Assembly: GCA_024233305.1 (NCBI GenBank) | Contig: JACKPV010000022.1 | Coordinates: forward strand, 434,001-498,000 | Reading direction: 5' to 3' | Source: Verrucomicrobiales bacterium | GTDB lineage: Bacteria > Verrucomicrobiota > Verrucomicrobiia > Limisphaerales > J093 | DNA: 64,000 nt | Shown: in pieces, positions 48,670 through 56,997 of the stretch | How positions within the stretch are numbered: the stretch's first letter is position 1 | Layout of the letters: every line of letters starts with the position of its first letter | Made by a program: the position numbers and the translations under genes | Notes under the pieces: generated by a model | What the model was told of the DNA's origin: nothing | Databases searched by the model: none | The model's input: the letters and a program-made list of their open reading frames with translations, nothing else

Positions 48670-51309
48670 TCAGCGCTGCTCCGGCTCGTCACCGTTGCCT
48701 TCCAACCCGCGCACCGCGGCTTTCAGATGGTCCAGTTCCTCGCGCAGGTCGGCGTTGTCGCGCTGGAGTTCGTTGAGTTCCCGGCGCAGATCCCGCAGTT
48801 CGCGATCCGGCGTCCCCTTCGACTTCAGATCGGCGACCGCCCGCTTGGCTGCCTCGGCCAGCTCGCCATCCCCCTTGGTGTCGACGTAGGTCTCGAGGGC
48901 GGGGATGGCCAGCGGATCGCCCAGCTCGCCCAGGGCCGCGGCCGCGGCGCGTTTCACCCGCGGGCTCGGTTCGTCAAGGGCGGCGAGCAGGAACTCCCGC
49001 ACCGCGCCGCGGTCTTCCTCGTGGCGGGCAAGGTGCGCCAGGGTCCGCAGGGCCGAGGCATAGTCACCGGCTCGAAACGCCTCGCGCCGTTCTTCCAGCG
49101 CCGCCTGCACGGGGGCGACGAAGCGGGCGTCATCGCGGGTACGCAGGGCCTGGATGGCCGCCTCGGCGACGAGATTCTCGAATGACTCGACGCGCAGGCA
49201 GGCCAGCAAGCGGTCGTCGACGCCGGACTGCGGCTGGTTCGCCAGACCGAGAATGGCCTCGCGTTTGAGCTGTGGATTGTCCGTGGTATCGAACACCCGG
49301 GTCAGCACGGCGAAGGACGCCGGATCGCGGAAGGCGCGCAGATCACGGATCACCTGCTCCTGAACGCGCCGATCGGGTTGATCGAAACCCGCGCGCAGGG
49401 CCGCCGCGGCTTCGTCCGAGTGGATGCCCCGCAGCGCCTTCGAGGCCTCGATCCGGACCGCGTGGAAGGGATCCTCGCGCAACACGCGTCCGAGGCGTTG
49501 CACCGTTTCCCGGTCCTTGCGTGAGGCCAGCGCCTTGACCGCCAGGAGGCGGCCCAGCATGTCCCCCTCATCTTCCAGTTGCGCGTGCAGCATCGGGGCC
49601 GGCGGTTCGAAGTTGACCTGCGCCAGCAGTTCGAGGTCGGGATCGACGCGCACCACCGCCGGCTTCTGCGGCAGGGGGAAGGAGAAATCGTGCTGCTCCT
49701 CCCGAATCTCGACGGCGCGGTCTTCGAGCATGCCGTCGGCCTTGAAGCGAAACCGCAGGGGAACCTGAAACAACAGCACGTTGTTAGTCACCTTCTGGGT
49801 CTGCCGCACGGTCAGATGCGCCAGGCCCTCGCCTTCCTCCCAGCGGTAGTCCACGTCCAGCACCGGCGTCCCGGCATGGTAAACCCACTGGTCGAAGAAG
49901 GCGTCAAAGGAGCGCCCCGACACCTCCTCCATGACCGCGCGCAAATCATCGGTTGTCACAACGTCGTAGGCGTGGCGTTCGAGGTAGGTGCGGACGGCCC
50001 GTCGGTACAGGGTTTCGCCCAGTTGGGACCGCAGCATGTGTAGAACCCAGCCGCCCTTGGGATACGCGCGAAAGCTGAACTGGTCGTCGGGCGAGTGGAA
50101 CGTCCGGTTGACAATCGGCGTCTGGTCGTTCGCCTGCGAAAGCACGTTCCGGGCGTCATTGTGCATGTCCAGGAGAAAGGCGTCGCGCCCGTTCCGATAG
50201 CCGTCATAGAGGTTCTCGTAATAGGTGGCGAAGCCTTCATTCAGCCAGAGATGGCTCCAGTCCTTGCAGGTCACCAGGTCCCCGAACCACTGGTGCGCCA
50301 GTTCGTGCGCCACCAACCCCTGGCTGCTGCGGAGATTCCCCACCTCGTCGGCAAACAGCGTGCGGTCGGTGAGAATCGTGAGCGAGGTGTTCTCCATGCC
50401 GCCCGCCACGAAATCCTGCACGCAAACCTGACCGTATCTATCCCAGGGATACAGCACGCCGGTTTCCCGCTCGAAGAAGTCCATCATGTCGCGCGTGTCG
50501 CGGAAGGAGTTTGCCGCCATGGCGGCCTGCGATTTCGGCGCGTGAAAGGTGAGCGGCACGTCGCGCCAATGATCCTCGATGCCCTCGAAGTAGCCGACCG
50601 CCAGGGCGATGAGGTAGTTGACGTGGGGTTTGTCCTGCAGCCACCGCACCGTCTGCACCCCGCCGGCCTCGTCCACGCTGCGGCCCGCCAGGTGCCCGTT
50701 CGAGAGCACCGTCATGTCCGCCGGCGCGTGGCACGTGATCTCCGAAGTCAGCTTCTCGTTCGGGGCGTCGAAGCAAGGATACCAATGCCGGCCCAGGATG
50801 GCTTCTCCCTGGCTGAACAGGTGGGTGTCCTCGGGACGGTAGCCGAGTTCGGGCGTTCGGAAGTAGATCCCCTGTTCCGGCTCCGCGGTGTAGGTGATGG
50901 TGACGCTTTGTTCTTCATCGGGCCGCAGCGGCGGGTTGAAGGTCACCCGCAGGGCGTCGGCCTCCGCCTGCCAGCCCTGGATCGCCGCGGTCGAGGTCAC
51001 ACTGGCGATGCTCAGGTTCACCGCATCGAGGCGCAACGTGCGCAAACTGTTCGCGATGGGACGGAAATGCAGGGTGGCGGTCGCCGCGATGGTCCGGGTT
51101 CGGAAATCCGGGGTGATGTCCAGCGCCAGATGCCGCATGTCCACCTGCCGGTCCGGCGCGTACTGCCGTCCGGCAATCGACCGGTCCGGGGTCGCGGCGC
51201 CGTCCGCCTCCCGCTGGCGCAGCGCGGCATCGAGGTTGCCGGCCAGGGCCAGGCCGGCGAGCGTGGACAGCAATGGAAGGAGGAGGCGGGGATTCGCGAT
51301 TGAATGCAT
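48670..51309 (-). CDS. Exported M1 family aminopeptidase with HEAT repeats and a C-terminal coiled coil
   Basis: I chose the ATG at 51309 (MHSIANPRLLLPLLSTLAGL, a signal peptide); the frame is open far upstream, but that part is antisense to the esterase gene. The product is 879 residues. The M1 beta domain is at about 50-260 (MRHLALDITPDFRTRTIAA, HWYPCFDAPNEK). The exopeptidase motif is GGMEN at 303-307. The zinc site is HELAH at 335-339, with Glu358 in LNEGFATYY. The usual C-terminal region follows to about 560. About 590-840 are HEAT-like helical repeats (LLAVKALASRKDRETVQRLG, AASALGELGDPLAIPALETY-type units). The last 35 residues are a coiled coil (LRRELNELQRDNADLREELD). It should trim peptides in the periplasm. 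The HEAT-plus-coil tail suggests binding of a partner or self-assembly. Confidence 0.9.
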   Translation of the reverse strand: MHSIANPRLLLPLLSTLAGLALAGNLDAALRQREADGAATPDRSIAGRQYAPDRQVDMRHLALDITPDFRTRTIAATATLHFRPIANSLRTLRLDAVNLSIASVTSTAAIQGWQAEADALRVTFNPPLRPDEEQSVTITYTAEPEQGIYFRTPELGYRPEDTHLFSQGEAILGRHWYPCFDAPNEKLTSEITCHAPADMTVLSNGHLAGRSVDEAGGVQTVRWLQDKPHVNYLIALAVGYFEGIEDHWRDVPLTFHAPKSQAAMAANSFRDTRDMMDFFERETGVLYPWDRYGQVCVQDFVAGGMENTSLTILTDRTLFADEVGNLRSSQGLVAHELAHQWFGDLVTCKDWSHLWLNEGFATYYENLYDGYRNGRDAFLLDMHNDARNVLSQANDQTPIVNRTFHSPDDQFSFRAYPKGGWVLHMLRSQLGETLYRRAVRTYLERHAYDVVTTDDLRAVMEEVSGRSFDAFFDQWVYHAGTPVLDVDYRWEEGEGLAHLTVRQTQKVTNNVLLFQVPLRFRFKADGMLEDRAVEIREEQHDFSFPLPQKPAVVRVDPDLELLAQVNFEPPAPMLHAQLEDEGDMLGRLLAVKALASRKDRETVQRLGRVLREDPFHAVRIEASKALRGIHSDEAAAALRAGFDQPDRRVQEQVIRDLRAFRDPASFAVLTRVFDTTDNPQLKREAILGLANQPQSGVDDRLLACLRVESFENLVAEAAIQALRTRDDARFVAPVQAALEERREAFRAGDYASALRTLAHLARHEEDRGAVREFLLAALDEPSPRVKRAAAAALGELGDPLAIPALETYVDTKGDGELAEAAKRAVADLKSKGTPDRELRDLRRELNELQRDNADLREELDHLKAAVRGLEGNGDEPEQR

Positions 51310-51573
51310 GGTGTTTCGATTTGTCGTCAACCCGCTGACGGCCCGCTTCCGCGCGACCGCAACGCGCCCGCAGCGTAGGGCGAAGCCGTCGCCGGTTGCA
51401 ATGACGCAGGCTCCGCCGCCGGGCGCTCGCCGAGGGACGCGATCCCGCCCATGCCGCCCGCCCCCGGCGTCCGGTAGATGGTTGGTCAGCCCCTCTCGAC
51501 GAAGCCGCCGACCCGGGAGTCGCCTCCCGCATTCCCCGCTTGCATCCCGGAACGGTTCGCTGGTCACTTGGGC

Positions 51574-52653
51574 ATGCGATTGATTTCGTCCTCCCGAACT
51601 TGGTTGCCGTCCCTGCTCGGCGCCGGCGCCGCCGGTGGGTGCCTGGCCTTGGCCGCCGCGGCCGACCTCCCCACCGCGCGTCCCGCCCCCGACGGCAACG
51701 GCAGCTTTATCATCGGCCCCGAATACACCGTCGATCCCGACCTCACCGACCGGGGCAATCCCAAGGGACGGCAGTTCGAGTTCACCATGGCCCTGGCGGA
51801 CAGCCGGATTTTCACGGGCGACGACCCCACGCTCGAGCCGGGGAACAAGCCGGTGCGCAAGGAGCGGAGGATCTTCGTCTACATCCCGGCCGCCTATCGG
51901 GACGGCGCCCCGGCGCCCGTGCTCGTCACCCACGACGGTCCGAGCAATCTCCAACTCGTCCGGAACGCGCTCGACAATCTGACGATCTCCCGGGACCCCA
52001 ACCGCCGCCTGCCGCCGTTCCTCGTGATCGCGGTCGAAAACGGCGGCAACGACGGCAAGAACAGCGAGCGCGGGCTCGAATACGACACCCTGTCCGACCG
52101 GTTCGCGCGCTTCATCAACGACGAAGTGTTCCCGGCGGTGGTGAACAACGCGGCGATCAAGGCGGCTTTTCCGAACCTCGCCATCACGGACGATCCCTGG
52201 GGCCGGGCGACCATGGGCTGCAGCTCCGGCGGGGCCGCGGCGCTCACGATGGGCTGGTTCCGCCCCGACCTCTTCCGGCGCGTCATTGCCTACTCCGGCA
52301 CCTTCGTTGACCAGCAGGACGACGACGCCCCCGAGGAAGCCGCCTTTCCGTACGGGGCCTGGGAATACCACTCTGGCTTGAAGCTCATCGAGAACAGCGA
52401 GAAGAAGCCGCTGCGGATCTTCACGCACGTGTCCGAGCACGACCTGCGCGAGAACGATCCGGAAGGCACGCAGCACAACTGGGTGATGGCCGGCCAACGC
52501 ACCGCCGCCGCGCTCGCGGCCCAAGGCTACGAGCATCGCTTCCTGTTCAGCCTCAACACGCGTCACTGTGACAGCAAGGTCTTCCAGCAAACCCTCGCCG
52601 ACACTCTCGTGTGGATCTGGAGCGGCTATGCCGGCGATCCCGGTCAGCCATGA
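51574..52653 (+). CDS. Exported esterase of the enterochelin esterase/esterase D type
   Basis: The 359-residue protein starts at the ATG at 51574 (MRLISSSRTWLPSLLGAGAA), which begins a signal peptide ending near AAAADLP. The alpha/beta-hydrolase core has RRIFVYIPAAYRDGAPAPVL, the nucleophile elbow TMGCSSGGAAALTM (G-x-S-x-G), IAYSGTFVDQQDDDAPE and the C-terminal SLNTRHCDSKVFQQTLADTL with the catalytic His. Proteins of this family (PF00756) cleave feruloyl, acetyl or siderophore esters. The substrate is not evident; plant polysaccharide esters would fit the other exported enzymes. It is divergent from the M1 peptidase gene with 264 bp between. Confidence 0.86.
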   Translation: MRLISSSRTWLPSLLGAGAAGGCLALAAAADLPTARPAPDGNGSFIIGPEYTVDPDLTDRGNPKGRQFEFTMALADSRIFTGDDPTLEPGNKPVRKERRIFVYIPAAYRDGAPAPVLVTHDGPSNLQLVRNALDNLTISRDPNRRLPPFLVIAVENGGNDGKNSERGLEYDTLSDRFARFINDEVFPAVVNNAAIKAAFPNLAITDDPWGRATMGCSSGGAAALTMGWFRPDLFRRVIAYSGTFVDQQDDDAPEEAAFPYGAWEYHSGLKLIENSEKKPLRIFTHVSEHDLRENDPEGTQHNWVMAGQRTAAALAAQGYEHRFLFSLNTRHCDSKVFQQTLADTLVWIWSGYAGDPGQP

Positions 52654-53257
52654 GCACAACGCGCATCCCACCAACGCGCGGAAACCGCCGTCCGTGCCCT
52701 GGCGGAAGGCGAAATCACCCTCTCAAGAACTGACCCGAATGGCGTGCCGAGGCGACGTTTGCCCGCGGCAGCGAGACCGCTGCACTGTCTGAAATTCGGC
52801 AGGCAACAGTCTGATTCGTGATCGGGCACTCGCCGATGAGGTTCGGGAGCCCGACCGGCCATGATCTCCATCAACGCTGAGCCGTGACCATTCAGTAACT
52901 CGCAGCCGCCGACGTGCAGTCGGCGCATGATTCAGTGGGGATAAGGCTGCCTGCCGCCGGGCGCGATGATCCACCAAAACGTGACTGCCAGTCGGAACCG
53001 GCGAGACCGTGTAAGCCCCGGGATTTCAGCGCCGACTACACGTCGGCGGCTACCCCGTGTTGAATCGATACGGCTGAGATCCGTCCCTGAAGCCGCTGCG
53101 AAGCCCCCCTAATCAGCGCTGGTCGGTGGTTTCGTCCGCTCCCTGACGCTCGGGGAGCGTGTTGCCCTCAGCGAGTTCGTGCTTACCAGGGGTCCGACCT
53201 CACCCGCGCAACCCGGCGGTCCTTGGCGATCCCCTGGCTCCTGCGGGGCGGTCGCGG
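52654..53257. other. Intergenic region, 604 bp, with repeat copy B
   Basis: This is the longest non-coding gap in the window. About a third of it is repeat copy B (52877-53078). The sequence on both sides (52660-52870 and 53080-53250) has no recognisable gene; short open frames in it run into the repeat and are not conserved. It separates the convergent ends of the esterase gene and the triple-fusion gene. Confidence 0.5.
52877..53078. repeat. REPIN-like inverted-repeat element, copy B (full length)
   Basis: The core 52902-53053 is again 152 bp, with arms at 52902-52926 and 53029-53053. The right arm ends in GTAG on the complementary strand; the left foot has mutated to GCAG. Outer arms extend the symmetry: CTGAGCCGTGACCATTCAGT on the left (from 52877) and TGAATCGATACGGCTGAG on the right (to 53078). 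The whole element is thus about 200 bp. It is the most complete copy and shows that the family has outer arms beyond the REP pair. Confidence 0.88.
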
Positions 53258-55423
53258 TCAATACGGCAGCGGGAAGCGCGTGGTCAGTTCGCGCACGCGG
53301 TTCCGGACCTGTGCGTGGATGGCGGGGTTCTGCGGGTCGAGCAGGACTTCGCTGATCATGTCGGCGATGGCGGCCATCTCCAGTTCCTTCATACCGCGCG
53401 TCGTCACCGCCGGGGTGCCGACGCGAATGCCACTGGCCTGAAACGGGGAGCGGGTCTCGAACGGAATCGTGTTCTTGTTCACCGTGATCGCGGCTTCGTC
53501 GAGGGCGATCTGAGCATCCTTGCCGGTGATGCCGCGGGCCCCCACATCGACCAGCATGAGGTGGTTTTCGGTACCGCCGCTCACCAACCGGAAACCGTTC
53601 CGGAGCAACCCCTGCGCCATGGCCTGCGCGTTCTTGAGGATCTGCGCCTGATAATCCTTGAAGGACGGCTGCAACGCCTCGTGGAAACAGACGGCCTTGG
53701 CCGCGATCACGTGTTCAAGCGGCCCCCCTTGAATGCCGGGGAAGACCTGCGAATCGATCGCCTTGGCGTATTCCGACCGGCACAGGACCAAGCCCCCCCG
53801 GGGGCCGCGCAGGGTCTTGTGCGTGGTGGTCGTCACGAAGTCCGCGTGGGGCACCGGACTCGGGTGCAACCCGGCGGCCACCAAACCGGCGATATGCGCG
53901 ATGTCCGCCAGCAGCATCGCGTTCACCTCACGGGCAACCTGCCCCAGACGCTCGAAGTCGATGATCCGCGGATAGGCGCTCGCGCCGACGGTGATCATCT
54001 TGGGCCGGTGCTCCCGGGCCTGTTCGGCCAGCCGGTCGTAGTCGATGCGCTCGTCGTCCTGCCGCACCCCGTAATGCATCACCTCGAAGAAGCGGCCGGA
54101 AAAGTTGACCTTGTTGCCATGGGTCAGATGACCGCCATGCGAGAGGTCCATGGTGAGGATGCGGTCGCCCGGCTGGAGGAAGGCGAAATAGACCGCCATG
54201 TTGGCGCCGCTGCCGGAGTGCGGTTGGACGTTCGCGTGCCCGGCGCCAAAGAGTTCCTTCGCCCGGTCGATGGCGAGTTGCTCGGCCGTGTCGACGTTCT
54301 CGCAACCGCCGTACCAGCGTTTGCGCGGGTAGCCTTCGGCGTACTTGTTCGTGAGCACCGAACCCTGCGCCTCCATGACCGCCGGGCTGGTGAAATTCTC
54401 GCTGGCGATGAGTTCGATGTTCTCCTGCTGCCGGTTCCGCTCCGCGGTGACGACCGCCTGGATCTCCGGGTCCACCGCGGACAACCGCAGGTCGGCGTGG
54501 ACGGCTTCGAGCTTGCGAACGCGCCGGTCGTGGCGACCGCCCTCGAAGGCGGTGTCGAGAAACGCCTCGAGAATCTTCGCGGCCGCGGCGGCGTCGGTGC
54601 CGCGAGCGCCGAGGCAAAGCACGTTGGCGTCGTTGTGGCTGCGGGCCAGGCGCGCCCCTTCCACGTCCACGACCAAGGCGGCGCGGATGCCGGGTATCTT
54701 GTTGGCCGCGATGCTCATGCCGATGCCGGTGTGACACACGAGCACCCCGAACCGGGCGCGGCCGGCCAGCACTTCGCGGGCAACGGTCTGCGCGTAGTCC
54801 GGGTAATCCGCGGAATCGACCGAAGAAACCCCGAGATCTGTCAAGCCCACTCCCCGGCTCTGCAGTTGCCCGATCAACGCCTGTTTGAGCGCGAACCCAG
54901 CGTGGTCGGCGCCCACGGCCAAGGCCAGGGTCCCGGCGGTTTCGGTCGCGGCGTCAGGGTTCACGTTGTCTCCTTGCAGGTGCGGGATCATGGCTTCGAT
55001 GGCTTGCTTGATTTGGTCGCGGCAGTGGCGGTAAACCTCGATGGGCGCCCCGATGGGATCGGCGATGTCGCGGCGGCCGGCCGGCCGGTCCGCTTCGAAG
55101 TCGCGCAGCAGGAACGTCTTCTCCACCGCCTCGGGGTGCAGCAGCAGAATGCTGTCCACGTGTCCCTGGGTCATGCCGAGGATGTAGTCCGCCTCGGCAA
55201 CCAGTTGCGCGGAGAGGGCGCGGCTCCGCTGACGGCTGATGTCCACGCCGAGTTCGCGCAAGGCCTGGACGGCAAACGCGCTGGGAGCCTGGCCATTCAT
55301 GGCGCCCACACCCGCGGACACCACGCGCCAGTCTGACTGGGACGGCAGCAAATGCCGCAACAACCCCTCGGCCATGGGGCTGCGACACACGTTGCCCGTG
55401 CAAACAAAAAGGACTGTCTTCAT
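53258..55423 (-). CDS. glyA: Triple fusion: YwlE-like low-molecular-weight phosphatase, ribose-5-phosphate isomerase B and serine hydroxymethyltransferase
   Basis: One open frame of 721 residues runs from the ATG at 55423 without any stop. Residues 1-150 are an LMW phosphatase: P-loop CTGNVCRS with Cys8 and Arg14, and the acid loop DIADPIGAPIEVYRHCRDQI with Asp122. The long acid loop is most like YwlE of Bacillus. Residues about 165-312 are RpiB: GADHAGFALKQALI, Cys230 in LVCHTGIGMSIAANK (G is usual where His231 stands), and His263 in RLARSHNDANVLCLGARGTD. Residues about 315-721 are a complete GlyA: IELIASENFTSPAVMEAQGS, NKYAEGYPRKRWYGGCENVD, PLP-binding Lys536 in TTTTHKTLRGPRGG, and PFQASGIRVGTPAVTTRGM. 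GlyA makes glycine and methylene-tetrahydrofolate from serine, and RpiB interconverts ribose-5- and ribulose-5-phosphate. In B. subtilis the order ywlE-ywlF(rpiB)-ywlG-glyA is conserved as separate genes. Linkers are only about 15 and 5-10 residues. Confidence 0.92.
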   Translation of the reverse strand: MKTVLFVCTGNVCRSPMAEGLLRHLLPSQSDWRVVSAGVGAMNGQAPSAFAVQALRELGVDISRQRSRALSAQLVAEADYILGMTQGHVDSILLLHPEAVEKTFLLRDFEADRPAGRRDIADPIGAPIEVYRHCRDQIKQAIEAMIPHLQGDNVNPDAATETAGTLALAVGADHAGFALKQALIGQLQSRGVGLTDLGVSSVDSADYPDYAQTVAREVLAGRARFGVLVCHTGIGMSIAANKIPGIRAALVVDVEGARLARSHNDANVLCLGARGTDAAAAAKILEAFLDTAFEGGRHDRRVRKLEAVHADLRLSAVDPEIQAVVTAERNRQQENIELIASENFTSPAVMEAQGSVLTNKYAEGYPRKRWYGGCENVDTAEQLAIDRAKELFGAGHANVQPHSGSGANMAVYFAFLQPGDRILTMDLSHGGHLTHGNKVNFSGRFFEVMHYGVRQDDERIDYDRLAEQAREHRPKMITVGASAYPRIIDFERLGQVAREVNAMLLADIAHIAGLVAAGLHPSPVPHADFVTTTTHKTLRGPRGGLVLCRSEYAKAIDSQVFPGIQGGPLEHVIAAKAVCFHEALQPSFKDYQAQILKNAQAMAQGLLRNGFRLVSGGTENHLMLVDVGARGITGKDAQIALDEAAITVNKNTIPFETRSPFQASGIRVGTPAVTTRGMKELEMAAIADMISEVLLDPQNPAIHAQVRNRVRELTTRFPLPY

Positions 55424-55838
55424 GCAGCGACAGGACCGCAAACCGTGCCGGCGGTTCTTGGACACGTCAACGGCGAAATGGGCCGCGGGCTGGGGGCGAC
55501 ACGGTACATTCATTCAGATTCCTAGGCACTTGCGGTTGTTGGAGTTGAAAGAAGTGCCCACCGTTCCTAGTGGTTTGCCTCATAGTAGGCGCGGGATGAA
55601 ATCGACCGACACTGCCATTTGGAGAGGAGGTCGTGGAAGAGTGCCTTGAAGGTGGGGGCTGGCAGTACGGTCTTGTTTCGCAGCCCCAGCCTGGCGGGGT
55701 GCTACACAAAAAACACAAGTATAAACATCTGCCAATCAGCACTTTATGTTTCCAGCACTCAGCTCGCCCCCCCTCCCCCATCTTGTGGCAGTTTCTAAAC
55801 GGTATTGAGGCTAGGCGCCATGCGGCGCCGATAGCTTG
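55424..55838. other. Intergenic region, 415 bp, AT-richer, upstream of the triple-fusion gene
   Basis: No gene is supported. The region is distinctly less GC-rich at 55520-55560 and 55700-55770 than the rest of the window, as expected for a promoter region of the fusion gene. A small hairpin, GGCGCC ATGC GGCGCC, is at 55814-55829, just after the stop of the glycosyltransferase gene. It lacks a T-tract, so it is a weak terminator candidate. Confidence 0.45.
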
Positions 55839-56636
55839 TCACAGCGGTTTGCCGTCGGGTCCGTTGGGCGTGGCCGGGGGTTCGGAGGGACGTGCGGGGG
55901 GCATGGCGAGGGTCGAGATTTGAGCGCGGGGCAGGCGGCGTTGCTGGAACCAGGCCACGCCGATCAGGTCGTAGACTCCCCGTCCCAATCGGTTCCAGAC
56001 GCCGTATTTCGACCAGCCCGCCACGCGGGGACGGTGGTTCACCGGCACTTCACGGGTTTTCCACCCGCCACCCGCGACGAGGATGGGCAGGAAGCGGTGC
56101 AGGCCGTTGAACGCAAAAAGGCCCGTGAGCACTTCGCGTTTGAACACCCGAAGGGCGCAACCCGTATCGCGAAAACCATGGCCCAATGCCCGCACCCGGA
56201 ACCACCGGGCGACGGTCGATGACACGCGCCGGATCCAGGCGTCGCGGCGCGCGGCGGAGCGATCCCCGCACACAAAATCCACTTCGTCCAGCAGGGGGAG
56301 CATCCGGGGGATTTCCGCGGGGTCGTTTTGCAGGTCGCCGTCCAGCGTGGCGAGCAGGCGGCCCGAGGAGTTGCTGATGCCCGTCCACACGGCGGCGCTC
56401 TGTCCCAGATTGCGGGCGTGCCGAAATCCCCGGACGCGGGGGTTTTCCTGCCCGGCGGCGGCGATGCGTTCCCAGGTGGCGTCGGTGCTGGCGTCGTCGA
56501 TGAAGACCAGTTCCCAGGTGATCTCGATAGCCTTCAGGGCGGCGGTCACCTCGCGGGCCATCGGCAGGATGTTGTCCTGCTCGTTGAAGACCGGGACGAG
56601 CACGGAGAGTTCGGCGGCGGTCTCCGAAGTGCGCAT
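55839..56636 (-). CDS. Family 2 glycosyltransferase, soluble DPM1-like
   Basis: The 265-residue protein has the GT2 pattern LSVLVPVFNEQDNILPMARE, LVFIDDASTDATWERIAAAG, RGFRHARNLGQSAAVWTGIS and the metal site LLATLDGDLQNDPAEIPRML, then DTGCALRVFKREVL and GLHRFLPILVAGGGWKTREV. It is close to the polyprenyl-phosphate sugar transferases but lacks C-terminal membrane helices, unlike the homologue at 26.9 kb. It ends in a Pro-rich tail. It probably transfers a sugar to a lipid carrier for a surface glycan. The gene stands alone, 138 nt after thiS on the same strand. Confidence 0.88.
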   Translation of the reverse strand: MRTSETAAELSVLVPVFNEQDNILPMAREVTAALKAIEITWELVFIDDASTDATWERIAAAGQENPRVRGFRHARNLGQSAAVWTGISNSSGRLLATLDGDLQNDPAEIPRMLPLLDEVDFVCGDRSAARRDAWIRRVSSTVARWFRVRALGHGFRDTGCALRVFKREVLTGLFAFNGLHRFLPILVAGGGWKTREVPVNHRPRVAGWSKYGVWNRLGRGVYDLIGVAWFQQRRLPRAQISTLAMPPARPSEPPATPNGPDGKPL

Positions 56637-56774
56637 GGGTCGAAGCTACCACCGCCCCGGGGCCGGCTGCAACCGGGAGCCCGGAGCGCGGGGCGATCCG
56701 CCCCAGGAAACTTAGAGGCCGGCGAGGCGCGACCGCTTGACCCAGGGGTCGGCCACACCCGCCAGCCGTCCGGA

Positions 56775-56984
56775 TCAACCGCCGGCGACGATCTTCACGA
56801 TCTCCAACCGGTCGCCGTCGGCCAGTCGACGCTCCTTGAACTCGGAAGGCGCCACCGCCTCTCCGTTGTGCTCGACGACGACGCTGCGGGGCAGCTGTTG
56901 CTGGGCCACGAGGAACGCTTCGATGGTGCAGGGCAGTTCGGCGGGGACCGGTTTGCCGTTGGCGATGATGGTTGGCTGTGACAT
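56775..56984 (-). CDS. thiS: ThiS sulfur carrier protein
   Basis: The 69-residue ubiquitin-like protein starts MSQPTIIANGKPVPAELPCT and ends in IVKIVAGG. The Gly-Gly tail is adenylated by ThiF and thiocarboxylated to give sulfur for the thiazole of thiamine. SVVVEHNGEAVAPSEFKERR and LADGDRLEIV are typical of ThiS. It is 13 nt downstream of thiH. thiG, the thiazole synthase gene that normally accompanies it, is not next to it in this window. Confidence 0.93.
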   Translation of the reverse strand: MSQPTIIANGKPVPAELPCTIEAFLVAQQQLPRSVVVEHNGEAVAPSEFKERRLADGDRLEIVKIVAGG

Positions 56985-56997
56985 AAACCGAGGCGAT

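Noticed and set aside
51310..52674. N-terminal extension of the M1 peptidase frame up to 52674
   Set aside because: The extension is antisense to the esterase gene and lacks conserved sequence; the ATG at 51309 gives a good signal peptide.
52723..52977. Small frame inside repeat copy B, similar to one in copy A (HAPTARRRLRVTE)
   Set aside because: The similarity comes from the shared repeat DNA; the frames are not kept intact in all copies and have no start signals.
53159..55336. 725-residue plus-strand frame over the triple-fusion gene
   Set aside because: It is antisense to three catalytic domains on the minus strand and has no recognisable motif.
55814..55829. Hairpin GGCGCC/GGCGCC as a rho-independent terminator of the glycosyltransferase gene
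   Set aside because: The stem is only 6 bp and there is no run of T after it on the minus strand.
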